From assembly GCA_033032175.1 (NCBI GenBank), contig CM065313.1:15663327-15727326 (forward strand): 64,000 bases of DNA, in the 5' to 3' direction. The translations under genes were made by a program, and so were the position numbers. This document shows, piece after piece, positions 46,828 through 56,120 of the stretch (the first letter of the stretch is position 1; each line of letters begins with the position of its first letter). A model generated the notes under the pieces. The model had not been told where the DNA came from, ran no database searches, and saw nothing but the letters and a program-made list of their open reading frames with translations. The DNA is from Saturnia japonica. Its lineage: Eukaryota; Arthropoda; Insecta; Lepidoptera; Saturniidae.

Positions 46828-47515
46828 AATTATCATAAAATTGAACTTCTTTGGTTTAGAATCAGGCAATTTGAGGTAGACGAAGTGTATATTTGTTCTA
46901 AGTCCTGATTTATTTTATTTCCTGCCCCAGTATGATTATTAGGTCGGAATGAATTATAAAGCTTAAGGCAATCAAAATAAAGTAGTATTGACTGACAGTG
47001 ACTGATATTATCAATAATATCTGCAGTATATAAAGTAAACAAAATACGACCAAGAATTGAACCTTGCGGAAATCCACGAGGTAAATAAACCGACGAGGTA
47101 ATAAAAGAGCACAGTTTTATATCGTCCGGTTCCACTATTTCTACATACTGCTGCCTAATAATGAGGTAACTTTGAAACCAACTAATTGCATTATTATCAA
47201 ACCCGTTAAAAGAAAATTTTGATAAGAGCAGTGAAACGTTTATGTAATCAAAAGCACGGGAGAAGTCAAGTAAGACCAGAATTTTGCACATACTATATTT
47301 TTTCTTGTCTTGCAGGAAGAAAACTTTCAAACAAAAACATCCAAAAGAGCCGTTGATGTACTATGGCTCTTTTTAAAACCCGATTGGGCCCGTGGAAGTA
47401 TCAGGTTGCCTTCGAAATATTTTATGAGCTGCTTACTTACTAATTTCTTTAGAAGAACAAGAACTCTTTACGGGTATTTATATAAACTCATGATATTTTT
47501 TTCCACAGTCCACAG
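46828..47515 (-). pseudogene. LINE reverse-transcriptase fragment (jockey/CR1-like)
   Basis: The minus-strand frame 46833-47330 contains LLDFSRAFDYINVSLLLSKF (palm motif A), WFQSYLIIRQQYVEIV, GFPQGSILGRILFTLYTADI (motif B) and YFDCLKLY, where the catalytic F/YADD box reads FDC, so the polymerase is dead. Further upstream on the same strand (to about 47515) another frame adds LPRAQSGFKKSHSTSTALLD, showing a frameshift. Both ends are truncated. The fragment abuts repeat E copy 1 and lies just left of the inverted-repeat element. Confidence 0.8.
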
Positions 47516-47601
47516 TTAAATTTCATCCGTCTCTTGTATAGTCTCCTCATCGATTCAAACAATTAATACGCCTCCTGGACCTGTACACGTCCTACACTAA
47601 A

Positions 47602-48144
47602 TAGCCCAGTCATATTAGGGCTTTCACCTCGGAATGAAAGATAATAAGCTGCAAATTGGTATGAACCTTTGTTTTGTCATTCTAAATGTTGTCTCAAAAG
47701 TCACAATCGTTATCGTGTCCGCGTCTCAAGATATTCAAGGTCAAAGGTCACAAAAATCGGTTTTTCGCGAATATCTGGCTTCCTATCGGTTAAATGAGAT
47801 TTGCATTTATTATAAAAGTTGTAGGCTATAAAATTCCCTACAACTTTTGTTTAAACTTTTTTTTCATACAACCAACCGTTTTGAAGGTAGAGCGCGAAGA
47901 GTGCACATCGTACAGTCATATACGGCCTAATGCAAGGTCAAGCGTGAGTTATGGTTATCAGTACGTTATAAAGTCAATTATTTACTTGGAAATTATAATT
48001 ATTAAACAATGCCTATTATTTATGTACTAACTATTAATTATTTATATTTAATTAAAGTAAGTAACTTGATTATTTATATATAATTATTCATATTTAACTA
48101 TTTAAGTATAAAATATTATTAATTCTGGATTATATATTTTAGTT
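47602..48144 (+). repeat. left inverted arm of the 2.8 kb element
   Basis: 543 bases. Contains an internal small hairpin, AAAAGTTGTAGGCTATAAA...CCCTACAACTTTT at about 47814-47848. AT-rich inner half. It ends at TTTTAGTT, the last bases shared with the right arm. Confidence 0.9.
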
Positions 48145-48232
48145 AAAGTTAAAACGCGTCGATAAGGTTTTACCGCTTTCAGCCATTAACAAATCTGTCA
48201 AAATTAATGATTGTAAAGTTTCTATAGATCCA

Positions 48233-49714
48233 ATGTTACTTTTCCAGAGAATAACTGTAAGCAAAAAATTTGAAAGTAATTTACAAGAATATCTTCAGTA
48301 TGAACTAAGCCCGTATCCGACATCTTTATTTGATAGTAATGGCATGAGAAAAACCACGAAAGCAACATTATATGACAATATGATGCCTGTCGTTATCGAT
48401 CTTGATGAAAATAATGTAACATACATCATCGATGGTGGATTTCTTCTGCATCGCGTCGTATGGAGCAAAGATGATACTTTCTCTATTATTTTAAATAAGT
48501 ACATTAAATATTTACAAACACATTATGGCTCAGCAATTGTTGTTGTATTTGACGGATATTCGGACTATAGTAAAAATATTAAAGCACTGGAACAACAAAG
48601 AAGAACTGCTGCACTTTCAAAATCATATGAAGTTTGTTTTGACGAAACAATGGTTGTGCCAATCAGTCAAGAATTTTTTTTATCAAATCGGTCTAATAAA
48701 AAAAAATTTATCGACATGCTTGTTGAAAAATTTAAAACGGTTAATATCACAACAAAACAAGCCAGAGATGATGCTGATGTTCTCATCATTGACACAGCTA
48801 TTGCCTTATCAGAACATCAAAAGACTGCTGTCATCATAGGAGAAGATATCGATTTGCTCGTTATTTTAATTGGACGTACTCAGTCACATCATCAGGAATT
48901 TTTTTTGAAAAAAGTTGGCAAAGGCAATGTCAAAACACAAATATATTCTACTAAAAGTTTTGACCAATATCCTCGTACTAAAAAGCACATTTTATTTTTA
49001 CACGCATTCAGTGGCTGTGACACGACTTCTGCGCTATTTAAAAAAGGAAAAAAAACTGTTACTAGAGCATTGGAAAAAATTCCTGATTTAGATAAACTGG
49101 TGGAAGTATTTCAACAAGAAAACTGCCCAAAACAAACATTATTAGAAAATGGAGTGCGCATCTTGTTGGCATTATATAATGCTCCAAAATCTGAGGACAA
49201 CATTGATCATTTCCGCTACACGCAATTCATCAAATTTACAAAACTAAATAAACCTGTACAACTGTCAACACTTCCACCAACAAGTGTAGCAGCTCATCAA
49301 CACATAAAACGTGTCTACTACCAGATTCAAACGTGGTTAGGGAAGGACTTAGAACCTCAAGAATGGGGCTGGATGCTTGAAAATGAAATCCTGGAGCCCA
49401 TACGAACGTTATTACCTCCAGCACCAGCCGAACTACTAAACGTAATATTTTGCAATTGCAAAAATGGTTGTGGTTCCCGCTGTGGATGCAGAAAATCAGG
49501 GCTACAATGTTCTTTAGATTGCGGCCAGTGCAACGGACAAGCTTGCCTCAACGCTTCACTGTATCCAAGTAATCCCGATGAAGAAAATACATATGATCCC
49601 GATATTCTGGAAGGTTTGGAGATGAACATGACAGATAATGAGGATGATGACAATGAATCGAACATTTTTGAGCGACAAGAAGAAGAAGACGACGAAGAAG
49701 AAGAAGATAATTAG
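48233..49714 (+). CDS. XPG/FEN1-like nuclease fused to a tesmin/TSO1-type CXC domain
   Basis: 493 codons from ATG 48233; the frame stays open upstream to 48143, exactly the inner edge of the left arm, and the added residues (VLPLSAINKSVKINDCKVSI) look coding, so the true product is longer or spliced (acceptor-like CGCTTTCAG ends at 48182). Core motifs follow the order of FEN1/XPG nucleases: YIIDGG (D67), VVVFDGY (D107), RDDADVLIID (D179, D180, D182), IIGEDIDLLVI (E204, D205, D207) and FSGCDTTSALF (D263). All acidic positions are kept. Then LPPTSVAAHQH, EWGWM and LLPPAPAELLNVIF lead to CNCKNGCGSRCGCRKSGLQC and SLDCGQCNGQAC (residues 407-438, nine cysteines), a CXC DNA-binding domain. The tail is very acidic. 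AATAAA lies at 49814. Similar multicopy proteins are remembered from other invertebrates. Function (nuclease of a transposon or a captured gene) is inferred. Confidence 0.75.
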   Translation: MLLFQRITVSKKFESNLQEYLQYELSPYPTSLFDSNGMRKTTKATLYDNMMPVVIDLDENNVTYIIDGGFLLHRVVWSKDDTFSIILNKYIKYLQTHYGSAIVVVFDGYSDYSKNIKALEQQRRTAALSKSYEVCFDETMVVPISQEFFLSNRSNKKKFIDMLVEKFKTVNITTKQARDDADVLIIDTAIALSEHQKTAVIIGEDIDLLVILIGRTQSHHQEFFLKKVGKGNVKTQIYSTKSFDQYPRTKKHILFLHAFSGCDTTSALFKKGKKTVTRALEKIPDLDKLVEVFQQENCPKQTLLENGVRILLALYNAPKSEDNIDHFRYTQFIKFTKLNKPVQLSTLPPTSVAAHQHIKRVYYQIQTWLGKDLEPQEWGWMLENEILEPIRTLLPPAPAELLNVIFCNCKNGCGSRCGCRKSGLQCSLDCGQCNGQACLNASLYPSNPDEENTYDPDILEGLEMNMTDNEDDDNESNIFERQEEEDDEEEEDN

Positions 49715-49866
49715 CTTCCATTTCCAATTTCATTACAATTAAAATCAACAAAGATACTTTTGATATTTGAACTCACATTTTGACAAATGTATATTATGCC
49801 GTATTTAATAATAAATAAAAATATGTGTAAAATATATACTCTTACTATCATTTTAACTTAAAATAC

Positions 49867-50416
49867 AACTAAAATATATAATCCAGAATTAATAATATTT
49901 TATACTTAAATAGTTAAATATGAATAATTATATATAAATAATCAAGTTACTTACTTTAATTAAATATAAATAATTAATAGTTAGTACATAAATAATAGGC
50001 ATTGTTTAATAATTATAATTTCCAAGTAAATAATTGACTTTATAACGTACTGATAACCATAACTCACGCTTGACCTTGCATTAGGCCGTATATGACTACG
50101 ATGTGCACTCTTCGCGCTCTACCTTCAAAACGGTTGGTTGTATGAAAAAAAAGTTTAAACAAAAGTTGTAGGGAATTTTATAGCCTACAACTTTTATAAT
50201 AAATGCAAATCTCATTTAACCGATAGGAAGCCAGATATTCGCGAAAAACCGATTTTTGTGACCTTTGACCTTGAATATCTTGAGACGCGGACACGATAAC
50301 GATTGTGACTTTTGAGACAACATTTAGAATGACAAAACAAAGGTTCATACCAATTTGCAGCTTATTATCTTTCTTTCCGAGGTTGACCCCTTTTTTTACC
50401 TAATATGACTGGGCTA
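49867..50416 (-). repeat. right inverted arm of the 2.8 kb element
   Basis: 550 bases, reverse complement of 47602-48144 with only a few differences, listed in the element entry. Carries the same internal ACAAAAGTTGTAGGG...CCTACAACTTTT hairpin. Confidence 0.9.
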
Positions 50417-50641
50417 AAATGTAACAAACATAGACGTATTACGTTTACAAATAGTTTTTAAACTTGAATGTTAGCTATCAAACAATTTTATCAAGCAAGT
50501 AGGTAGGGATATAATATATTAAAAATTTTAATTTTTTTTTTGGTGTACCTGTAGATAATCATAAGTTTAATGAAATCTGCGCGTGTAATTATTTGATTTT
50601 TCTCACATTAAAGTCGATATGGGCCGAGGTTTTACTCACAG
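50417..50641. other. spacer between the inverted-repeat element and array unit 1
   Basis: 225 bases of AT-rich sequence not seen elsewhere in the window. In the other array units the corresponding position holds a different 305-base spacer. Confidence 0.4.
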
Positions 50642-51878
50642 AGTACATTAATTTTTATTTATACCTAGGAGAATTTTATTTCATCTTTATTTAATTTATT
50701 TACACAATTTTTATTTGTACTCTTAGCGGAGAGTTTGAAATCTAATTGCGTCATCTAGTGGATATTTGAGTAATGAAGTTATGTAGCGTCATCTACTGAA
50801 CATATCTGTAAGATATACTAAAATTGTCATTACAAAATAATAAACTATCTATTAAGTCTAGGTAGACGGTAGTATTTTAGCAGCAGAATTAATTTAGAAA
50901 AGGTATTTTTAATAGATAAAGTTCAGCTTGCCCTTTTATTCTTAATACGTATGTATAGGTTAATAATAATATATTATATATACACATATCTCTGCTCTTT
51001 TTAGGAACTTTTTTATTTTGTATTAATTAAATGATAAATTCATATTTGTAGGAATGCACTGACGCTCATAATTATGTTATGTAATAATATATTTTTTTTT
51101 TTTTTTTAGAACTGACTACACTGTTAGCCTTAGGGGCCCTATCCTAAAACAGAGCCGCTGCGGCTTTTACAGCTTCACCGGACTTGGGGGCGAGCGCTTA
51201 GGGTACTCAGCCGCGAAAGTTTGTGACGACCCGCACGAGGGTGCCAGAGTGGCCGAACCTCGGCTCGAGCGGTCGTCGCGAATGCGAAAAAGTCGCGATC
51301 TAACTAATTCCCTAATCTTATGAGAATTCGAGCTAACTAATATATACTCATATGCACGTTCCCCTCCTCCTGGGAGGAAGGAGTGGACCATGCGTATGTG
51401 TATTTGATAATCGGAATGGTTTTTCTACACTAACTAGCGCAATAGTCTAACTAGCGCATAAAAAGAAAAAAAAAGGTCCCTTACAGAACCTATGTACCTG
51501 TGTGGTGTGCACGTGTGTGTGTTCATACGTGTGTAATGTTGTGTGTGGGTAACTAAGTGTTGCACGTATAGTGTCACTTTGTATCGCGCGGGCGGCTGCC
51601 TGACCCAAGGGCTTCACACCGAGGAACGGACTCTGTAATAATAATATTTGGTAGGTTCCTTATTTACTATACTATACTAACTAGAGGTGTAACGAATATA
51701 TTCGTAATAGGTACAGGTATTATAATACGAGCCATGAACTAATTATATTATGATACACGAATACAGAATAATAGTTAACCAGATATTATTTAAATAACAG
51801 GCAAGCGATACAAGATCCGCGCGGCGCGCGGCGAGTCACCGCACAGAACTTCTCTGTCCGTTATAGCGGTGCGAATCT
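50642..51878. repeat. array unit 1, right part (filled with retroposon D)
   Basis: Starts AGTACATTAATTTTTATTTA and matches 53718-54973 and 56738-57413, except for the family D insertion. Ends at GCGGTGCGAATCT, where transposase sequence replaces the remainder of the unit. Contains two copies of GCGTCATCTA(C/G)TG(A/G) at 50747 and 50788. Confidence 0.75.
51092..51635 (-). mobile_element. retroposon family D, full-length copy with poly(A) and target duplication
   Basis: On the minus strand it starts CAGAGTCCGTTCCTCGGTGT at 51635, and ends GGCTAACAGTGTAGTCAGTT then CT and a 16-base A run (T-run at 51092-51107). TAATAATAT flanks both sides (51082-51090 and about 51639-51647). Array unit 3 has the empty site GTAATAATATTTGG at about 57175. 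The 74-codon frame inside the element is identical in the sister copy at 54203-54730. There is no reverse transcriptase, so it is a SINE-like non-autonomous element. Confidence 0.75.
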
Positions 51879-52474
51879 GTTACAAATAGCGGCCCAAACA
51901 ACGACCTTTGGGCTATGCAGGGGTCGTTCATGCTTTCGTCTCGGATTCTCCACTGCCCAGTACCGACAATTCTGCTTATTAACATGACCATTCAGGTGAA
52001 AATTTGCTTCGTCACTGAACAGTATGTTGTTAAAGTTGTAAATCGCTGCAGCATTTCGTTCGCAAAATTCAGTCGATTAGCATAGTCCGTATCCTTCAAT
52101 TCTTGAACCAATTGAATTTTATAGGCTTTTAGATGTAAGTCTTTCTTTAAAATCGAATGTAAAGACGATTTTTTGATGTTCAACGCTTGGCTTCGCTTTC
52201 GGATGGATAAAGACGGATTTTGACGAACCGACGCCTCAACTTCTTCAATTGTTTCTTCATCGCGAACTGAACGAGGACGACCAGAGTTTTGAATTTTAAC
52301 TGTCGCACCTGTATTCTCGAACATCCTGATCCATTTCCTAATGCTATCGTCACTTGGCGCGTGGCGTGTACGATATTCCGCACGATAGAGACGTTGAGCA
52401 GTCACTATTGAATCACCATTACGATAATACGCTCGTACGCAAAATGCGCGATGCGTCCCCGAGTACTGTTCCAT
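51879..52474 (-). pseudogene. N-terminal half of a mariner/Tc-like transposase
   Basis: Best start is ATG at 52474 (MEQYSGTHRAFCVRAYYRNG), a strongly conserved opening of a transposase family with an N-terminal DUF4817-type helix-turn-helix. It continues SDDSIRKWIRMFENTGATVK, GRPRSVRDEETIEEVEASVR and KKSSLHSILKKDLHLKAYKI to VQELKDTDYANRLNFANEML. A frameshift near 52030 then moves the frame to ILFSDEANFHLNGHVNKQN (first catalytic D) and PLHSPKVVVWAAICNRF, where it is cut off. The second and third catalytic acids are missing. Confidence 0.75.
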
Positions 52475-52590
52475 CGTGACTAAAACTCCACAAAATGGCG
52501 GACGCCACGAACCCCTGCCCGCACCCTTTAGACGCCCCGTTTCGATTATGGCGCGAAAACAAATACCCGATACCCTTTCTGGACACCTTG
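51879..52590 (-). mobile_element. IS630/mariner-type transposon, 3'-truncated
   Basis: The minus-strand element starts CAAGGTGTCCAGAAAGGGTA at 52590 next to a TA at 52591-52592. Repeat E copy 1 continues with different sequence after the same TA, so the boundary is a genuine insertion end. Contains the N-terminal half of a transposase and breaks off at 51879 inside the catalytic domain. Confidence 0.75.
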
Positions 52591-52592
52591 TA

Positions 52593-55500
52593 TTTATTTC
52601 GAATAGGGGGTGGTATGGCGTTTTGAGCACTAAGTAGCTGCATATCTAAAAGAACCACGAAAAGCTATAGTTTAATGACGTGTTATAGGAAACACGTGCA
52701 AGCAGAATCTATCATGGTGGGCTACAGTAACTTATTGATATGAAACATCTAATGTGGCAAGTCAGACCGATTGTTGAACCCAATGTTGGCGTGGCGACGC
52801 TTTGGCTAACGTGTGTGGAGCCGAACTCACTTTTTTTTTAAAAATAGACAGACTGATAAAATAAAAATCTTCACAGTGCCTTTATTTTGGGTACTGGTAC
52901 ATTCAATCAGTAACACACACGCAAACATTTTTTTTAAATATTTACTAATATGTTTCACATCTGCCGGGCGTCCTGTGACGGCCAACTGTTTTATTTAGAA
53001 ACCTTGAAGTTTTTTGTAGATGTTATATCAAACAGCATACTGGCCAAAGTGGCATCCTCCTCGCTTCGATTTTTAACAGGTTGGATTTAAATAAATAAAA
53101 AGGTGTTATGTGCGCGAGCGGTGGGATCTTGTAGTAGAAACATTATATTAATTTATCTTGGAAAGGACAATAGATTCATATATCTGTAGCCTGAGGTCAT
53201 CAGTAAATTGTACGGTAATAGTTTCTGGAACAGTTATTAACATATTTTTCGAACCTTGCTGAACTCTTTGATTATGACATGTATATTAACGAAAGACTGA
53301 AACTGTCAAAAATTACCTCGAAGCTTCTGATTTCGTGAGCATGCTGCACAGGCTCGTTGCTAGCTACAATGTTGAGATGTAAACTATTTGAGCATGTTTC
53401 ATTTAGAATCAGTTAGTTCTAGTTTCTGAAACGTTGATTAGTGTTAAATTTACTAATCTATGATCATTTTGATTTGACATTGATATTATTTTTTTATTAT
53501 GGTCACATTGCGGATACCGTTCAACTTTACATTCAATAGCTCATTCTTAACTGTTAAATCTGTTGTTAAACGAACAGCTGTTTATGAGTTGTGCGTCCAG
53601 ACGAGTACGATTACCGCTTTTATTACACGATAGGAGTATTACATACCTACTATTCTTTGTTTATATTATTGCGATTTTACTACAAAAATTATAAAATGAG
53701 TTCACGGGGAAAAAATTAGTACATTAATTTTTATTTATACCTAGGAGAATTTTATTTCATCTTTATTTAATTTATTTACACAATTTTTATTTGTACTCTT
53801 AGCGGAGAGTTTGAAATCGAATTGCGTCATCAAGTGGATTTTTGAGTAATGAAGTTATGTAGCGTCATGTACTGAACATATCTGTAAGATATACTAAAAT
53901 TGTCATTACAAAATAATAAACTATCTATTATATCTAGGTAGACGGTAGAATTTTAGCAGCAGAATTAATTTAGAAAAGGTATTTTTAATAGATAAAGTTC
54001 AGCTTGCCCTTTTATTCTTAATACGTATGTATAGGTTAATAATATTATATTATTTAAACACATATCTCTGCTCTTTTTAGGAACTTTTTTATTTTGTATT
54101 AATTAAATGATAAATTCATATTTGTAGGAATGCACTGACGCTCATAATTATGTTATGTAATAATATATTGTGGTTCCATATTACTATACTATACTAACTG
54201 TTAGAACTGACTACACTGTTAGCCTTAGGGGCCCTATCCTAAAACAGAGCCGCTGCGGCTTTTACAGCTTCACCGGACTTGGGGGCGAGCGCTTAGGGTA
54301 CTCAGCCGCGAAAGTTTGTGACGACCCGCACGAGGGTGCCAGAGTGGCCGAACCTCGGCTCGAGCGGTCGTCGCGAATGCGAAAAAGTCGCGATCTAACT
54401 AATTCCCTAATCTTATGAGAATTCGAGCTAACTAATATATACTCATATGCACGTTCCCCTCCTCCTGGGAGGAAGGAGTGGACCATGCGTATGTGTATTT
54501 GATAATCGGAATGGTTTTTCTACACTAACTAGCGCAATAGTCTAACTAGCGCATAAAAAGAAAAAAAAAGGTCCCTTACAGAACCTATGTACCTGTGTGG
54601 TGTGCACGTGTGTGTGTTCATACGTGTGTAATGTTGTGTGTGGGTAACTAAGTGTTGCACGTATAGTGTCACTTTGTATCGCGCGGGCGGCTGCCTGACC
54701 CAAGGGCTTCACACCGAGGAACGGACTCTGTAATAATAATATTTGGTAGGTTCCTTATTTACTATACTATACTAACTAGAGGTGTAACGAATATATTCGT
54801 AATAGGTACAGGTATTATAATACGAGCCATGAACTAATTATATTATGATACACGAATACAGAATAATAGTTAACCAGATATTATTTAAATAACAGGCAAG
54901 CGATACAAGATCCGCGCGGCGCGCGGCGAGTCACCGCACAGAACTTCTCTGTCCGTTATAGCGGTGCGAATCTTGCGAGTAAGCGAGATGAGTACATGGT
55001 TTGAAACTTCGAATAGAAACGAACGCTGGCTGCTGGCTTATCGTATGTGTTGTAAAGATATAATTATACACGTCGGGCTTCGCATGAAAACTGCATGGGT
55101 TGGTAACACAGTAAGCAAGCAATGAGAACAGAATCACTATATTAGGCACCGGTTTTACTAATATCACTGTATTAGCTGATAGGTAAGGATATTAGATATA
55201 TTCACAGATTCGTTTATAATTTTTTATTAGGTACAGTCCTATTCGTATTATATTATTGGTTCCTTAGATTCCTTGTAACTCGCTGCGATTGCATGCATGT
55301 TATAGTGCCTAACTAATATATTTTTTAGAATTTCAAATTTAAATAGTATTTATTATTTTGTGTTTAGAATTAACTAAAGAATCAATTGATTGATGTTTTT
55401 AATGGAAATGAACTAAAAAAAAAAACATACATAATCTTTAATTGTGGTACGTGACGTATTTTATGTGATATTTTTTATTTTAAGTAACATATTATACCAA

Positions 55501-56120
55501 AAGAAACCAAAGATTTCGACGTTAACGACAATAGGTAATATTATGTTAAAAGAAAAATGTAATCACCGTTTTGTTAAGGTAATATAATGGGCATACGGAT
55601 AATAATAATAAATATGCACAACAATCTTTTATTTCATACACACTTTATAAGTAGAGAATAGGTTAGCTTAATATGATTATTATTAGATTCAAGTAGGCCG
55701 CGAAAAGTGAATATTGAATCGGTGACTATTATTTGACTAATACCAGATAATAGTTACGGTAATCTAATAGGAGCTATCTAATATATTCCTTAGTAGAAAT
55801 ATCTAGGGACGATTCGATACTACTGAGTACTCATATGGTATCAAGCCATTTCATTCGTTACTGAGTACTGGTCTCGAATGAAAACAGTGTTACCGAATCC
55901 ATTGGTGTCAGGATAACTACCAGAGCCTAGTTGAAAGAAATATAGCAAAAAAAACTCATCCGCTGCGATTCTTCCCACTTAATACGTCAAATAAAGGTAA
56001 TTCTGCCGCAAATATCATTATTAAAAAATGATTTGAGTACTCTCAAGTATCGAATCTTTGAATTGGTAGGTATCGAATGAGGTATCGATACATTGATTTG
56101 ATACCTGAATGAGTACTTAG
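52593..56120. repeat. array unit 2
   Basis: Consists of repeat E (52593-53413), a 305-base spacer, then the body from AGTACATTAATTT (53718) to GAGTACTTAG (56120). Holds family D at 54203-54730. From 53104 on it is repeated as unit 3 with about 98% identity by eye. No gene: the 78-codon frame at 54931-55167 differs from its copy only by amino-acid-changing substitutions. Confidence 0.8.
54203..54730 (-). mobile_element. retroposon family D, copy in array unit 2
   Basis: Body essentially identical to 51108-51635. Its poly(A) end is replaced by ATTGTGGTTCCATATTACTA and TACTATACTAACTGTT, a rearranged second copy of the right flank, so the left junction was remodelled after insertion. Confidence 0.7.

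Larger units (their letters stand above)
47602..50416. mobile_element. 2.8 kb DNA element with about 545 bp inverted arms carrying an XPG-like/CXC gene
   Basis: Left arm 47602-48144 and right arm 49867-50416 are inverted copies, identical by eye except for a 2-base indel and a short divergent tract close to the tips (GGCTTTCACC against a G/A-rich 19-mer). Tips are TAGCCCAGTCATATTAGG on both sides, flanked by AAA at 47599-47601 and 50417-50419 (candidate 3-base target duplication). The 1.72 kb unique centre is filled by one reading frame. Foldback-type architecture with a single accessory-type nuclease gene fits no classic superfamily. The nearest remembered parallel is the Academ group, some members of which carry an XPG-type nuclease and make 3-4 base target duplications; this is inference. 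Confidence 0.85.

Noticed and set aside
51167..51391. 74-codon frame identical in two places (also 54262-54486)
   Set aside because: Identity comes from recent duplication of retroposon D; the older copy at 8728-8990 does not keep the frame content.
54931..55167. 78-codon frame conserved in two array units (also 57373-57609)
   Set aside because: The five differences between the copies all change the amino acid (N/K, Y/S, H/D, S/T, V/A), as expected without selection on the protein.
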